64,000 nucleotides of DNA, taken from assembly GCF_007655005.1 (NCBI RefSeq), contig NZ_SZVW01000005.1, positions 310,001 to 374,000 on the forward strand, in the 5' to 3' direction. A program made the position numbers and the translations under genes. This document shows, one piece after another, positions 15,737-24,174 of the stretch. The notes under the pieces were generated by a model. That model did no database searches. It was not told the DNA's origin and saw only the letters and a list, made by a program, of their open reading frames with translations. Positions within the stretch are counted from its first letter, which is position 1. Every line of letters starts with the position of its first letter. Origin of the DNA: Streptomyces tibetensis (GTDB lineage Bacteria; Actinomycetota; Actinomycetes; Streptomycetales; Streptomycetaceae).

Positions 15737-16726
15737 CTACGGCACGACCACGATCTTCCGGCCGACCCCCGCCGCGAACTGTTCCAGCGCCTGCGGGTAC
15801 CGCTCCAGCGGGATGCGGTCGCTGATGAAGACCTCCGGGTCGAGAACACCGCCCGCGAAGAGTTCCGCCGCCCGTTCGAAGCTGTGCAGCACCGCCATCG
15901 AACCCGTGATGGTGATCTCCTGGTTGTAGATGCGGTACGGGTCGATCGTCACGCGGGTGGCGTAGTCGGCCACGCCGAACTGCAGGAACGTGCCCGCCTT
16001 CGCCACCCGGTCCAGCCCGTCCTGGATCGCCGCCGCGTTGCCCGTGGCGTCGACGACCAGGTCCCAGCCCTGCGGGCGGTCCAGTTCGTCGGGGGTCGCC
16101 GCCGACGCCGAGACGCCGAGGCGGCGGGCCGTCTCCAGCCGGGCGGGGTTCACGTCGACGACGTCCACGCTCGCCGCGCCCGTGCGCTTGGCCAGCTCCA
16201 GCATCATCAAGCCCATGGTGCCGGAGCCGTAGACCAGGACGTGTGCGCCGAGGCGGGAGCGCAGCACGTCGTAGCCGCGCACCGCGCAGGACAGCGGCTC
16301 GACGAGCGCAGCGTCCGCGGTGCGGACGTGCTCGGGGAGCTTCACGCAGTTCGCCACCGGCGCGACCGCGTACTGCGCCGCCCCTCCGGCCGTCGTCACG
16401 CCGATCGCCGCCCAGCGTTCGCAGAGGTTGTTGTGGCCGGTGCGGCAGTAGCGGCACTCGTAGCAGTAGAGGGACGGGTCGACGGCGACCCGGTCGCCCA
16501 CCGCCACCTCCGTGACCCGGGTGCCGACGCCGACCACCTCGCCCGCGAACTCGTGCCCGGGCACGATCGGCAGCTTCGGGGCGAACTCGCCCTGGAGGAT
16601 GTGCAGGTCGGTTCCGCACAGCCCGCAGGCGGCGACCTCGACGACGACCTCGCGCGGCCCTGGCGTCGGGTCCGGGACCTCGGCGACGACGGCCTTGCCC
16701 ACGGACTCGATGACGGCGGCCTTCAT
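15737..16726 (-). CDS. Zinc-dependent alcohol/polyol dehydrogenase (MDR family)
   Basis: 329 residues. Catalytic zinc ligands are visible as C37 (GLCGTD), H58 and E59 (PGHEF). The structural zinc Cys set is C88, C91, C94 and C102 (YCYECRYCRTGHNNLC). The Rossmann NAD site is LVYGSGTMGLMMLELAKR. This is the sorbitol/xylitol/threonine dehydrogenase branch, which oxidises a secondary hydroxyl of a polyol or sugar acid. It is the last gene of a DeoR-binding protein-permease-permease operon, and its ATG overlaps the stop of the permease gene by 4 bp. It therefore most likely oxidises the imported substrate, perhaps a sugar alcohol; the exact substrate is not determinable. Confidence 0.88.
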   Translation of the reverse strand: MKAAVIESVGKAVVAEVPDPTPGPREVVVEVAACGLCGTDLHILQGEFAPKLPIVPGHEFAGEVVGVGTRVTEVAVGDRVAVDPSLYCYECRYCRTGHNNLCERWAAIGVTTAGGAAQYAVAPVANCVKLPEHVRTADAALVEPLSCAVRGYDVLRSRLGAHVLVYGSGTMGLMMLELAKRTGAASVDVVDVNPARLETARRLGVSASAATPDELDRPQGWDLVVDATGNAAAIQDGLDRVAKAGTFLQFGVADYATRVTIDPYRIYNQEITITGSMAVLHSFERAAELFAGGVLDPEVFISDRIPLERYPQALEQFAAGVGRKIVVVP

Positions 16727-17547
16727 TTCACGGCTCCCAACGACAGGCCCTGGACCAGCTTGTCCTGGGCGGCGAACCCCGCGGCGAGCACCGGCAGGGA
16801 GATGACGAGCGACGCGGCGCACACCTTCGCCAGGAACAGGCCCTGGCTGGTGATGAAGCCGGTCAGGAAGACGGGGGCGGTCTCGGCGACCACACCCGTG
16901 AGCACCCGGGCGAACAGCAGCTCGTTCCAGCTGAAGATGAAGCAGATCAGCGCCGTCGCGGCGATACCGGGGAGGGAGATCGGGGCGACCACGCGCGCGA
17001 GGATCGTGGGAAGCCGGGCCCCGTCCACCTTCGCCGCCTCGATCACCGCGACCGGGATCTCGGCGAGGAAGGACTGCATCATCCACACCGCGATCGGCAG
17101 GTTCATGGAGGTGTAGAGGATGACCAGCAGCAAGATGTTGTCGAGCATCCCGGCGTTCCTGGCGAACAGATAGATCGGCAGCAGGCCCGCCACGGCCGGC
17201 AGCATCTTCGTGGAGAGGAAGAAGAACAGCACGTCCGTCCACTTGCGCACCCGGTTGACCGACAGCGCGTACGCCGCGGGGAAGGCCAGCAGCAGGACCA
17301 GCAGCGTCGAGGCCACGGACGCGACGGTGGAGTTGATCAGGGCCGGCCAGGGACTCGCGCCGCCGCCCGCGCCGAAGAAGTCGCGGTAGCCGTCCAGCGT
17401 GAGGGCGGCGGCGAAGGACGGCGGGTTGGTCGCGGCGTCGGACTCCGAGTGGAACGACGTCAGTGCCATCCACGCGATGGGCAGGAAGAACACGATCCCG
17501 GACAGCCAGGCCAGCAGGCCCAGGCCGTTACGGCGTACGACGTTCAT
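16723..17547 (-). CDS. Carbohydrate ABC transporter permease (MalG type)
   Basis: 274 residues with six hydrophobic segments. The cytoplasmic EAA loop that docks the ATPase is near residue 190 (AVIEAAKVDGARLPTILAR, followed by the PISLPG stretch). It starts at the ATG at 17547, overlapping the upstream permease gene by 4 bp. It works with the 17544-18485 permease and the 18482-19855 binding protein. No ATPase gene is nearby; in Streptomyces such importers usually share the MsiK ATPase encoded elsewhere. Confidence 0.9.
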   Translation of the reverse strand: MNVVRRNGLGLLAWLSGIVFFLPIAWMALTSFHSESDAATNPPSFAAALTLDGYRDFFGAGGGASPWPALINSTVASVASTLLVLLLAFPAAYALSVNRVRKWTDVLFFFLSTKMLPAVAGLLPIYLFARNAGMLDNILLLVILYTSMNLPIAVWMMQSFLAEIPVAVIEAAKVDGARLPTILARVVAPISLPGIAATALICFIFSWNELLFARVLTGVVAETAPVFLTGFITSQGLFLAKVCAASLVISLPVLAAGFAAQDKLVQGLSLGAVK

Positions 17548-18485
17548 GCGCGGGACGCCTCCTCGCGGAACAGGGACGACACCACGCGCAGGGCGAAGGT
17601 CGCGATGACGATCGAGCCGATGACCACCAGGACGCCCGCGGCCGAGGCGAGACCGTTCTCGTGGGCCTGGTAGAAGCTCTGGTAGACGGTGTAGGGCAGG
17701 TTGGCGGTGCCGAGGCCACCGGACGTGATCGTGAAGACCGCGTCGAAGTTCTGGACGATGTAGATCGAGCCCAGCAGGGCGCCCAGTTCGAGGTAGCGGC
17801 GCAGGTGCGGCAGCGTCAGGTGGACGAAGATCTGCCAGTCGCTCGCGCCGTCGACCCGGGCCGCCTCGATCTGCTCGTGGTCGCGGCTCTGCAGGCCGGC
17901 GAGCAGGATCAGCATCATGAACGGCGTCCACTGCCAGACGAGGGACGCCTCGACCGCGAGCAGCGGGGTGGTGGAGATCCAGTCGGGCTGGGGACCGCCC
18001 ACATAGTGCAACAACCCATTGAACAGGCCGTATTCAGGGTTGTAGAGCACATGCTTCCAGAGCAGGGCCGCCGCGACCGGCACCACCAGGAACGGCGCGA
18101 TCAGCAGCGTCCGTACGATGCCCCGGCCGCGGAACCTCCGGTCCAGCAGCAGGGCCAGGACCAGCCCCAGGACCAGGCTCGCCAGCACCACCGCCACCGT
18201 CAGCAGCACCGTCGTCCCAACCGAGTGGCGCAGGTCCGGGTCGGTGAGGACCTCCTGGTAGTTGTCGACGCCGGTGAAGTGCCGGGCGTCGGGATAGAGG
18301 GAGTTCCAGTCGAAGAAGGAGATCACCAGCGTGGCCACGAAGGGCAGCTGGGTGACGACGATCATGAAGATCAGGGCGGGCAGCAGCGGGGCCCGGGTCG
18401 CCCAGGCGCGCAGCCGGGCGGAGGGCCGGCGGGCCGGGGCGGGTATCCCGGGAGAGGCCACGGGAGCCGTTGTCGTGGCGGTCAT
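17544..18485 (-). CDS. Carbohydrate ABC transporter permease (MalF type)
   Basis: 313 residues with a Pro/Ala-rich N-terminal tail, then six membrane segments beginning at about residue 30 (PLLPALIFMIVVTQLPFVA). The EAA loop is EQIEAARVDGASDWQIFVHL, followed by TLPHL. The conserved large periplasmic loop sits between segments 1 and 2. The ATG overlaps the stop of the binding-protein gene (ATGA at 18482-18485). It pairs with the downstream MalG-type permease to form the membrane channel. Confidence 0.9.
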   Translation of the reverse strand: MTATTTAPVASPGIPAPARRPSARLRAWATRAPLLPALIFMIVVTQLPFVATLVISFFDWNSLYPDARHFTGVDNYQEVLTDPDLRHSVGTTVLLTVAVVLASLVLGLVLALLLDRRFRGRGIVRTLLIAPFLVVPVAAALLWKHVLYNPEYGLFNGLLHYVGGPQPDWISTTPLLAVEASLVWQWTPFMMLILLAGLQSRDHEQIEAARVDGASDWQIFVHLTLPHLRRYLELGALLGSIYIVQNFDAVFTITSGGLGTANLPYTVYQSFYQAHENGLASAAGVLVVIGSIVIATFALRVVSSLFREEASRA

Positions 18486-19855
18486 CGTCCCTCGTACTCC
18501 TCGGAGATCTTCTCGGCGAGCGCCTGTGACTTCTTCAGGGCCGACTCGACGGACTGGCGTCCGGCGATGGCCGCGCTGATTTCCTGGGAGACCTTGGTGC
18601 CGAGGTCGGTGAACTCGGGGATGCCGACGAACTGGATGCCGGGCGCGGGCCGCGGCTGCACGCCGGGATCGGTCGGGCGGGCCTGCTCGATGGCCTCCTT
18701 GGTCATCTCCTGGAAGGCCCCGGCCTCCTTGCGGTAGTCGGCGTTGGCGTACGTCGACGCCCGCTTGCCGGCGGGGACGTTCGACCAGCCGGCCTTGTCG
18801 CCGACCAGCTGCTCGTAGCCCTTGCCGGAGGCCCAGGAGACGAATTTCCAGGCGTCGTCCGGGTTGCGGGAGGCCTTCTGGATGCCCCAGGCCCAGGTGT
18901 AGAGCCAGCCGGAGGACTTCGTCTTCTCGACGGGGGCGGGGACGTAGCCGATCTTGCCCTTGACCGGGGACTTCGCCGCCTCCAGGGAGCCGGCCGCGGA
19001 GGTGGCGTCGTACCACATGGCGACCTTGCCCTGGGTCATGTTGTTGAGGCACTCGGCGAAGCCGGACTGGGCGGCGCCGGACTCGCCGTGGGCGCGCACC
19101 AGACCGACGTAGAACTTCGTCGCCTTCTCGAAGGCGGGGGAGTCGAGTCGCGCCTTCCAGTCCTTGTCGAACCAGGTGCCGCCGAAGGTGTTGACGACCG
19201 TGGTGAGCGGGGCCATCACCTCACCCCAGCCGGGCAGGCCGCGCAGGCAGATGCCCTTCATGCCGGGCTCGGCGCCGTCGGCCCGGGCCGCGAGGTCCGC
19301 CACCTGCCGCCAGGTGGGGTGCGCGGGCATCGCCAGGCCCTTCTTGTCGAACACGTCCTTGCGGTACATCAGGAACGACGACTCGCCGTAGAAGGGCTGG
19401 CCGTAGAGCTTGCCGTCGTCCGCGGTGAGGGACTGGCGCATCGGCTTGAGCACGTCCTGCTCGTCGTAGGCAGGGTCCTTCGCGACGTAGCCGTTCATCT
19501 CGTGCAGCCAGCCGTTGCGGGCGTAGATCGGTATCTCGTAGTTGGACAGGGTGGCGACGTCGTACTGGCCGGCCTGGTTGGCGAAGTCCTGGCTGATCTT
19601 GTCGCGGACGTCGTTCTCGGGCAGGACCGTGAAGTTGACCTTGATGCCCGTCTCCTCGGTGAAGTGGGCACGGGTCAGCTTCTGCAGCTCGACCATCTGG
19701 GGGTTGTTGACCATCAGGACGTTGATGGCGTCACCGCCGGATCCGGCCCCGCCCGCGCCGACCCAGCAGCCGGACAGCAGCGGGGCGAGCAGCGTCCCTG
19801 CGGCGGCCAGGGCGAGCGGGGCTCGCGGTGGCCGTCGTCGGCTCTGGGTTCGCAT
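18482..19855 (-). CDS. ABC transporter sugar/polyol-binding lipoprotein
   Basis: 457 residues. The N-terminus has basic residues, a hydrophobic stretch and a lipobox LLSGC with the acylated Cys at position 30, so it is anchored on the outer face of the membrane. The mature part is a family 1 extracellular solute-binding protein (INVLMVNNPQMVELQK, FTEETGIKVNFTVLPENDV, GKVAMWYDATSAAGSLEA). The asparagine/proline-rich N-terminal motif resembles binding proteins for sugar alcohols such as sorbitol or mannitol, which fits the zinc dehydrogenase in the operon. It is 78 bp downstream of the DeoR gene on the same strand, so the operon probably starts with the regulator. Confidence 0.9.
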   Translation of the reverse strand: MRTQSRRRPPRAPLALAAAGTLLAPLLSGCWVGAGGAGSGGDAINVLMVNNPQMVELQKLTRAHFTEETGIKVNFTVLPENDVRDKISQDFANQAGQYDVATLSNYEIPIYARNGWLHEMNGYVAKDPAYDEQDVLKPMRQSLTADDGKLYGQPFYGESSFLMYRKDVFDKKGLAMPAHPTWRQVADLAARADGAEPGMKGICLRGLPGWGEVMAPLTTVVNTFGGTWFDKDWKARLDSPAFEKATKFYVGLVRAHGESGAAQSGFAECLNNMTQGKVAMWYDATSAAGSLEAAKSPVKGKIGYVPAPVEKTKSSGWLYTWAWGIQKASRNPDDAWKFVSWASGKGYEQLVGDKAGWSNVPAGKRASTYANADYRKEAGAFQEMTKEAIEQARPTDPGVQPRPAPGIQFVGIPEFTDLGTKVSQEISAAIAGRQSVESALKKSQALAEKISEEYEGR

Positions 19856-19933
19856 GGATCGCTCCTGGGATGTATGGGGAGATAAAGGGCATGGAGGGGC
19901 GCGGCTGCGCCCGGTGGACGCGAGGGGGGTGGG

Positions 19934-20701
19934 TCAGACGCGGAGGACCTGCGGTCCGAGCAGCGAGTAGCGGTGGGCCTCGGCGGCCGGGAGCAGGGTG
20001 CTCGTCACGATCGTCTCCAGCGTGCCGACCTCGGCGAACCGGCAGAAGCTGACCGCTCCGAACTTGGTGTGCACGCCTGCGAAGACCACGCGTCGAGCGG
20101 CCCGGATCGCCTGTGCCTTGACCTCGCTGACGGCCGGGTCGGGGGTGGTGAGGCCGTGTTCGCGGGAGATGCCGTTGGCGCCGACGAACGCCAGGTCGAC
20201 GACGAAGCCCGACAGCATCTTCGTCGTCCAGTGGTCGACGGTGGCGAGGGTGCCGCGCCGCACCCGGCCGCCGAGCAGCAGTACGCAGACGTGCTCGGCC
20301 TCGGCGAGGGCGCCGGCGACCGGCAGGGACGCGGTGACCACGGTCAGCGGCCGGTTCCGGGGGAGTGCCTCGGCGATGAGCTGCGGGGTGTAGCCCTCGT
20401 CGACGAAGACGGTCTCGGCGTCGCCGAGCAGTTCGGCCGCGGCGGCCGCGACCCGGCGCTTCTCCGGGACGTGGCTCGTGGCGCGGAAGGCGAGCGTCGT
20501 CTCGAAGCCGGCGCTCTCCACGGGGTAGGCGCCGCCATGGGTGCGGCGGAGCAGGCCGTGGTCCTCCAGGACGCGCAGGTCCCGCCGTACGGTCTCCTTG
20601 GCCACGCCCAGTTCAAAGGCGAGGGCGTTGACGTCGACCGAGCCGTCACGCCGTGCGGCCAGCACGATGTCGCGCCGGCGTTCTTCCGCGGTCCTGTTCA
20701 T
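19934..20701 (-). CDS. DeoR-family transcriptional regulator
   Basis: 255 residues. The DeoR helix-turn-helix is at about 5-55 (RRRDIVLAARRDGSVDVNAL, LAFELGVAKETVRRDLRVLE, then LLRRTHGGA). The C-terminal DeoRC sugar-phosphate-binding domain follows (AAELLGDAETVFVDEGYT, VVTASLPVAGAL, LLLGGRVRRGT, DLAFVGANGISREHGLTT). It is the first gene of the operon with the binding protein, permeases and dehydrogenase, and would normally repress them until a phosphorylated sugar or polyol appears. The ATG at 20701 is used; a GTG at 20707 would add two residues. Confidence 0.9.
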   Translation of the reverse strand: MNRTAEERRRDIVLAARRDGSVDVNALAFELGVAKETVRRDLRVLEDHGLLRRTHGGAYPVESAGFETTLAFRATSHVPEKRRVAAAAAELLGDAETVFVDEGYTPQLIAEALPRNRPLTVVTASLPVAGALAEAEHVCVLLLGGRVRRGTLATVDHWTTKMLSGFVVDLAFVGANGISREHGLTTPDPAVSEVKAQAIRAARRVVFAGVHTKFGAVSFCRFAEVGTLETIVTSTLLPAAEAHRYSLLGPQVLRV

Positions 20702-21024
20702 GGCCGTCACCCGCCTTCCTGCTGCGCTGCCCGTTCGGGCCCTCGGTCGGGCCTTGGGGGAAGTTCTACAGCGGGTGGAGTGTGGTGACCAGGCCTGACC
20801 CGGGCCCGATGCTGCCCGCGTGTGCCCGTTCGGGCGGGACGGGCCCACTGGCTCGGGGGGTGCGGTGGTGTGGCGGCCGCGGGTTCGTCGTGGCTGGTCG
20901 CGTGGTTCCCCGCGCCCCTGGGCGTGGCGCTGTCGCGCCTACGACCAGGGCACGGTTCGTGCCCGGACATGCCTGCGGGCGGGCCCGTTTGCTGCCCGCC
21001 CGCCCTGGTGACGACTGTTTCCGG
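20702..21024. other. Intergenic stretch with dispersed repeat copy B
   Basis: No gene is seen. It holds the promoter of the DeoR operon (minus) and, at about 20869-20930, the second copy of the dispersed intergenic repeat (GTCGTGGCTGGTCGCGTGGT followed by TCCCCGCGCCCC). No clear terminator is visible after the udh gene. Confidence 0.6.
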
Positions 21025-21834
21025 TCAGTACGGCCAGATCGGCGGGTCCGTCACGAACTGGCCGCCCAGGTAGGCGTGGGCCTCGTTGCCGTCCCGCAGC
21101 TCGCCCTGCTCGGCGATGAGCTTCTCGGCGTAGGGCTCGGAGTCGTCCTGCGGCTCGTAGCCGAGCGCCCGGGCGCTCGTGAGGTCCCACCACAGCCGGG
21201 TGTTGGCGGAGGAGCCGTGGACGACGGTGTGGCCGACGTGCTCGGCCGTCAGGGCCGCGTGGAAGAGGCGGGCGCCGTCGGCGGGGCTCATCCACACCGA
21301 GAGCATGCGCACGCTGGTCGGCTCGGGGAAGCAGGAGCCGATCCGTACCGAGACGGTCTCCAGGCCGTGCTTGTCCCAGTAGAGCTGTGCCAGGTCCTCG
21401 CCGAAGCACTTGGACAGGCCGTAGAAGGTGTCCGGGCGGCGCGGGGTGTCGATCGGGATGAGGGGGTCGTCGCCCTGGGGGCGCGGGGTGTAGCCGACGG
21501 CGTGGTTGGAGGAGGCGAACACGATCCGGCCGACGCCCTCCTCGCGGGCGGCCTCGTACAGGTGGTAGGTGCCCTCGATGTTCGCCTTGAGGATCTTCTC
21601 GAAGGGGGCTTCCAGGGAGATGCCCGCGAGGTGGAGGATCGCGTCGACGCCCCGGACCGCCTCGCGCACGGCGTCCCGGTCGGCGAGGTCGGCGGTGATG
21701 GCGTCGGGCTCGCCCTCGATCGGGCGCAGGTCCAGCAGGCGCAGGTCGTAGCCGTAGGCCGGGAGCAGGTCCCGCATGAGGGTGCCGAGGCCGCCGGCGG
21801 CGCCGGTGAGCAGGACGGTGCGGGGAGCGGGCAT
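21025..21834 (-). CDS. udh: NAD-dependent uronate dehydrogenase (SDR/epimerase superfamily)
   Basis: 269 residues, the usual length for Udh. The NAD-binding glycine motif is LLTGAAGGLGTLMRDLLPAY (residues 8-27), the active-site Ser is in FASSNHAVG (about 108-112), and the catalytic Tyr/Lys pair is Y138 and K142 in FYGLSKCFGED. RIGSCFPEPTSVRMLSVWMS and WWDLTSARALGY are close to known uronate dehydrogenases. It would oxidise galacturonate or glucuronate to aldaro-lactone, the entry step of oxidative uronate breakdown. It lies divergent from kdgD, which acts later in the same pathway. The ATG at 21834 is used because upstream codons are out of family. Confidence 0.85.
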   Translation of the reverse strand: MPAPRTVLLTGAAGGLGTLMRDLLPAYGYDLRLLDLRPIEGEPDAITADLADRDAVREAVRGVDAILHLAGISLEAPFEKILKANIEGTYHLYEAAREEGVGRIVFASSNHAVGYTPRPQGDDPLIPIDTPRRPDTFYGLSKCFGEDLAQLYWDKHGLETVSVRIGSCFPEPTSVRMLSVWMSPADGARLFHAALTAEHVGHTVVHGSSANTRLWWDLTSARALGYEPQDDSEPYAEKLIAEQGELRDGNEAHAYLGGQFVTDPPIWPY

Positions 21835-21989
21835 CCTCGGGTCTCCTTGATCGCCAACCGTGCTGTGCGCCAAGCGTGCACATGAGCGCACGGCATTCAT
21901 ATGCGTGGACACGCTAAGGATCCGGGGCGGAACCCGTCAAGTATGCCGCGGAGGGGATGAATCCGCAGGTGCGTCGCGGGTGTGCGCGC

Positions 21990-22019
21990 TTGACCGGCGC
22001 CAAGGCGGCGCCTTAGCGT
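21990..22019 (+). promoter_or_regulatory. Sigma-70-type promoter for kdgD with a palindrome in the spacer
   Basis: TTGACC (21990-21995) and TAGCGT (22014-22019) are 18 bp apart. The spacer contains perfect inverted arms GGCGCC-AAGGC-GGCGCC (21996-22012), well placed for a repressor to block polymerase. Confidence 0.6.
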
Positions 22020-22024
22020 GGAGT

Positions 22025-22042
22025 CGTTCAGAAATATAGACG
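22025..22042 (+). promoter_or_regulatory. Candidate operator shared with the 62.8-kb dehydrogenase promoter
   Basis: CGTTCAGAAATATAGACG lies just after the kdgD promoter. It matches CGTTCAGTATATCGAACG at 62750-62767 at 11 of 18 positions, including the first seven. The right arm is less symmetric here. It may be bound by the IclR regulator encoded at 61914-62687; this is inference only. Confidence 0.35.
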
Positions 22043-22072
22043 CCAATCATGAATATGGAACCGGGAGAGCTT

Positions 22073-23014
22073 GTGACGCCAGCCCCTCTCGCCGCTCGAC
22101 TCGACATCCCCAGCGGGCCGCTGTTCTTCCCGGTCACCGCCTACGGCCCCGACGGCTCCGTGGACCTCGACACCTTCCGCACCCACGTCCGGCGCGGGGT
22201 GCAGGCCGGAGCCGCCGCCGTGTTCGCCTGCTGCGGCACCGGCGAGTTCCACGCCCTGACGCCCGAGGAGTTCGAGGCCTGCGTACGGGCCGCCGTCGAG
22301 GCCGTCGACGGACGGGTGCCGGTCGTCGCCGGCGCCGGGTACGGCACCGCGCTCGCCGTGCGCTACGCCCGCCTCGCCGAGGCCGCCGGGGCGGACGGCC
22401 TGCTCGCCATGCCGCCGTACCTCGTCGTCGCCGGGCAGGAGGGGCTGCTGCGGCACTACCGCGAGGTGGCCGCCGCGACCGCCCTGCCGGTCATCGTCTA
22501 CCAGCGCGACAACGCCGTGTTCACCCCCGAGACGGTCGTCCGGCTCGCCCGTACGGAAGGGATCATCGGCCTCAAGGACGGGCTCGGCGACCTCGACCGC
22601 ATGCAGCGCGTCGTCAGCGCCGTCCGCTCCGAGGCCCCGGGCGACTTCCTCTACTTCAACGGCCTGCCGACCGCCGAGCAGACCCAGCTCGCCTACCGCG
22701 CCCTCGGCGTCACGCTCTACTCCTCCGCCGTGTTCTGCTTCGCGCCGGAGCTCGCCCTCGCCTTCCACCAGGCACTCAGGACCGGCGACGACGCCACCGT
22801 GGAGAAGCTGCTGGACGGCTTCTACCGCCCGTTCGTCGAACTGCGCGCCCAGGGCCGCGGCTACGCGGTGGCGCTGGTCAAGGCCGGTGTACGGCTGCGC
22901 GGCCTCGACGTGGGGGAGGTGCGGCCACCGCTGCACGAGCCGAGCGAGGATCATGTGAAGCAGCTCGCCGACGTGATCGAGCGCGGCTACGCGCTGCTGG
23001 AGGAGACCAAGTGA
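22073..23014 (+). CDS. kdgD: 5-dehydro-4-deoxyglucarate dehydratase
   Basis: 313 residues from the GTG at 22073, which has GGGAGAG in front; an ATG at 22049 would add eight. It is a DHDPS-superfamily barrel with GTGEFHALT, the tyrosine in VIVYQRDNAVF (Y143) and the Schiff-base lysine in GIIGLKDGLGD (K168). The YQRDN block is characteristic of KdgD, which removes water and CO2 from 5-keto-4-deoxyglucarate to give alpha-ketoglutarate semialdehyde. Divergent udh supplies the first step and the dehydrogenase at 62820 the last one. The stop overlaps the GTG of the next gene. Confidence 0.9.
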   Translation: MTPAPLAARLDIPSGPLFFPVTAYGPDGSVDLDTFRTHVRRGVQAGAAAVFACCGTGEFHALTPEEFEACVRAAVEAVDGRVPVVAGAGYGTALAVRYARLAEAAGADGLLAMPPYLVVAGQEGLLRHYREVAAATALPVIVYQRDNAVFTPETVVRLARTEGIIGLKDGLGDLDRMQRVVSAVRSEAPGDFLYFNGLPTAEQTQLAYRALGVTLYSSAVFCFAPELALAFHQALRTGDDATVEKLLDGFYRPFVELRAQGRGYAVALVKAGVRLRGLDVGEVRPPLHEPSEDHVKQLADVIERGYALLEETK

Positions 23015-24174
23015 AGGCGTCGACATTCGTCTACCCCTGGGACGTCAACGGGGACCCGGAGGCACCCGCCCGGATCGCCGCGCTCGGCGTGGAGCAGGTG
23101 ACGCTCGCCGCCGCCTACCACTCCACCCGCGCCCTCACGCCCCGCCACCCGCGCCACCGCATCGTCACCGCCGAGCACGCCGCCGTGCTCTACCCGGCGG
23201 ACGACTGCTGGGCCGGGCGCGAACTGCGCCCCTACGCGGCCGGCGCCTGGGCCCCCGGGGACGCCTTCGGCGAGGCCGCCACCGCCCTCGCCGGGGCGGG
23301 CCTGGAGGTGCACACCTGGGTCGTCCTCGCGCACAACTCCCGCCTGGGCGCCGAGCACCCCGGCACCTCGGTCGTCAACGCCTACGGCGACCGCTATCCC
23401 TGGGCGCCGTGCATCGCGCAGCCCGCCACGCGCGCGTACCTCATCGACCTGGCGGCCGAGGCGGCCGTCCGGCCCGGGGCGAGCGGCACCGAGCTGGAGT
23501 CCCTCGGCTGGTACGGCCTGGAACATCTGCACGCCCACGACAAGACCGGCGGCGTCGGCCTCGGGGAGGCCGGGCAGTACCTCATGGCGTTGTGCTTCTG
23601 CCCGTCCTGCCGCGAGGGCTACGGCCGGCACGGCCTGGACGCAGACGAGCTGGCGGCCGCCGTACGGACCGCGCTGGAGCCGGTCTGGCAGGGGGCGCCC
23701 TCCGACGGAGGCTGGGCGGGCATCGAGAAGCTCCTCGGCGAGACCCTCGCGAACACCACGCGCGCGTACCGCGACGAAACCGCCCGCAGCCTCCAGGAAC
23801 AGGCCGTCGCGGCGGTCAGGGCGGCGGCGCACGACGGCTTCCAGGTCCTCCTGCACGCGGATCCCGTGTCGTACCACGTCGGCGCCAACCCGGGGGTCGA
23901 CCCGGCGCACATCCTGTCCGTCGCGGACGGCGTGGTCGTACCGTGCGCGGGCGGCACCGGCACGCTGACGCCCTTCGCACGCCAGGACCGCGAGGGCGCC
24001 GTCGTCGCCGCCAACTTCCCCGTCGTCTCCGGGATGGGCGGCAGCCCCGCCACCCTCGCCCCCGACGCCGCCGAGGCACGCCGGCTGGGCGCCACCGAAC
24101 TGCGGCTGTATCACGCCGGGCTGGCGTCCGACGACGACCTGGAGAGGGTCCGCTCCGCCCTCGCCGGGCTCTGA
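23011..24174 (+). CDS. Unrecognised protein translationally coupled to kdgD
   Basis: 387 residues from the GTG at 23011, overlapping the kdgD stop (GTGA). No signal peptide. The start (KASTFVYPWDVNGDPEAPAR) and blocks such as LEVHTWVVLAHNSRLG, ESLGWYGLEHLHAHDK and FQVLLHADPVSYHVGANPG look like the strand ends of a TIM barrel from the glycoside hydrolase or sugar isomerase type, with exposed His, Asp and Glu. A CFCPSCREGYGRHG stretch has two cysteines and could bind metal. The coupling implies a role in uronate/aldarate metabolism; a lactone-handling step between Udh and KdgD is missing from the region and this protein is a candidate. The 3' end overlaps the convergent MFS gene by 64 bp. Confidence 0.7.
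   Translation: MKASTFVYPWDVNGDPEAPARIAALGVEQVTLAAAYHSTRALTPRHPRHRIVTAEHAAVLYPADDCWAGRELRPYAAGAWAPGDAFGEAATALAGAGLEVHTWVVLAHNSRLGAEHPGTSVVNAYGDRYPWAPCIAQPATRAYLIDLAAEAAVRPGASGTELESLGWYGLEHLHAHDKTGGVGLGEAGQYLMALCFCPSCREGYGRHGLDADELAAAVRTALEPVWQGAPSDGGWAGIEKLLGETLANTTRAYRDETARSLQEQAVAAVRAAAHDGFQVLLHADPVSYHVGANPGVDPAHILSVADGVVVPCAGGTGTLTPFARQDREGAVVAANFPVVSGMGGSPATLAPDAAEARRLGATELRLYHAGLASDDDLERVRSALAGL

Noticed and set aside
15737..19855. A complete ABC importer with its own ATPase
   Set aside because: No ATPase gene is present in this or the 30-kb operon; a shared MsiK-type ATPase is assumed.
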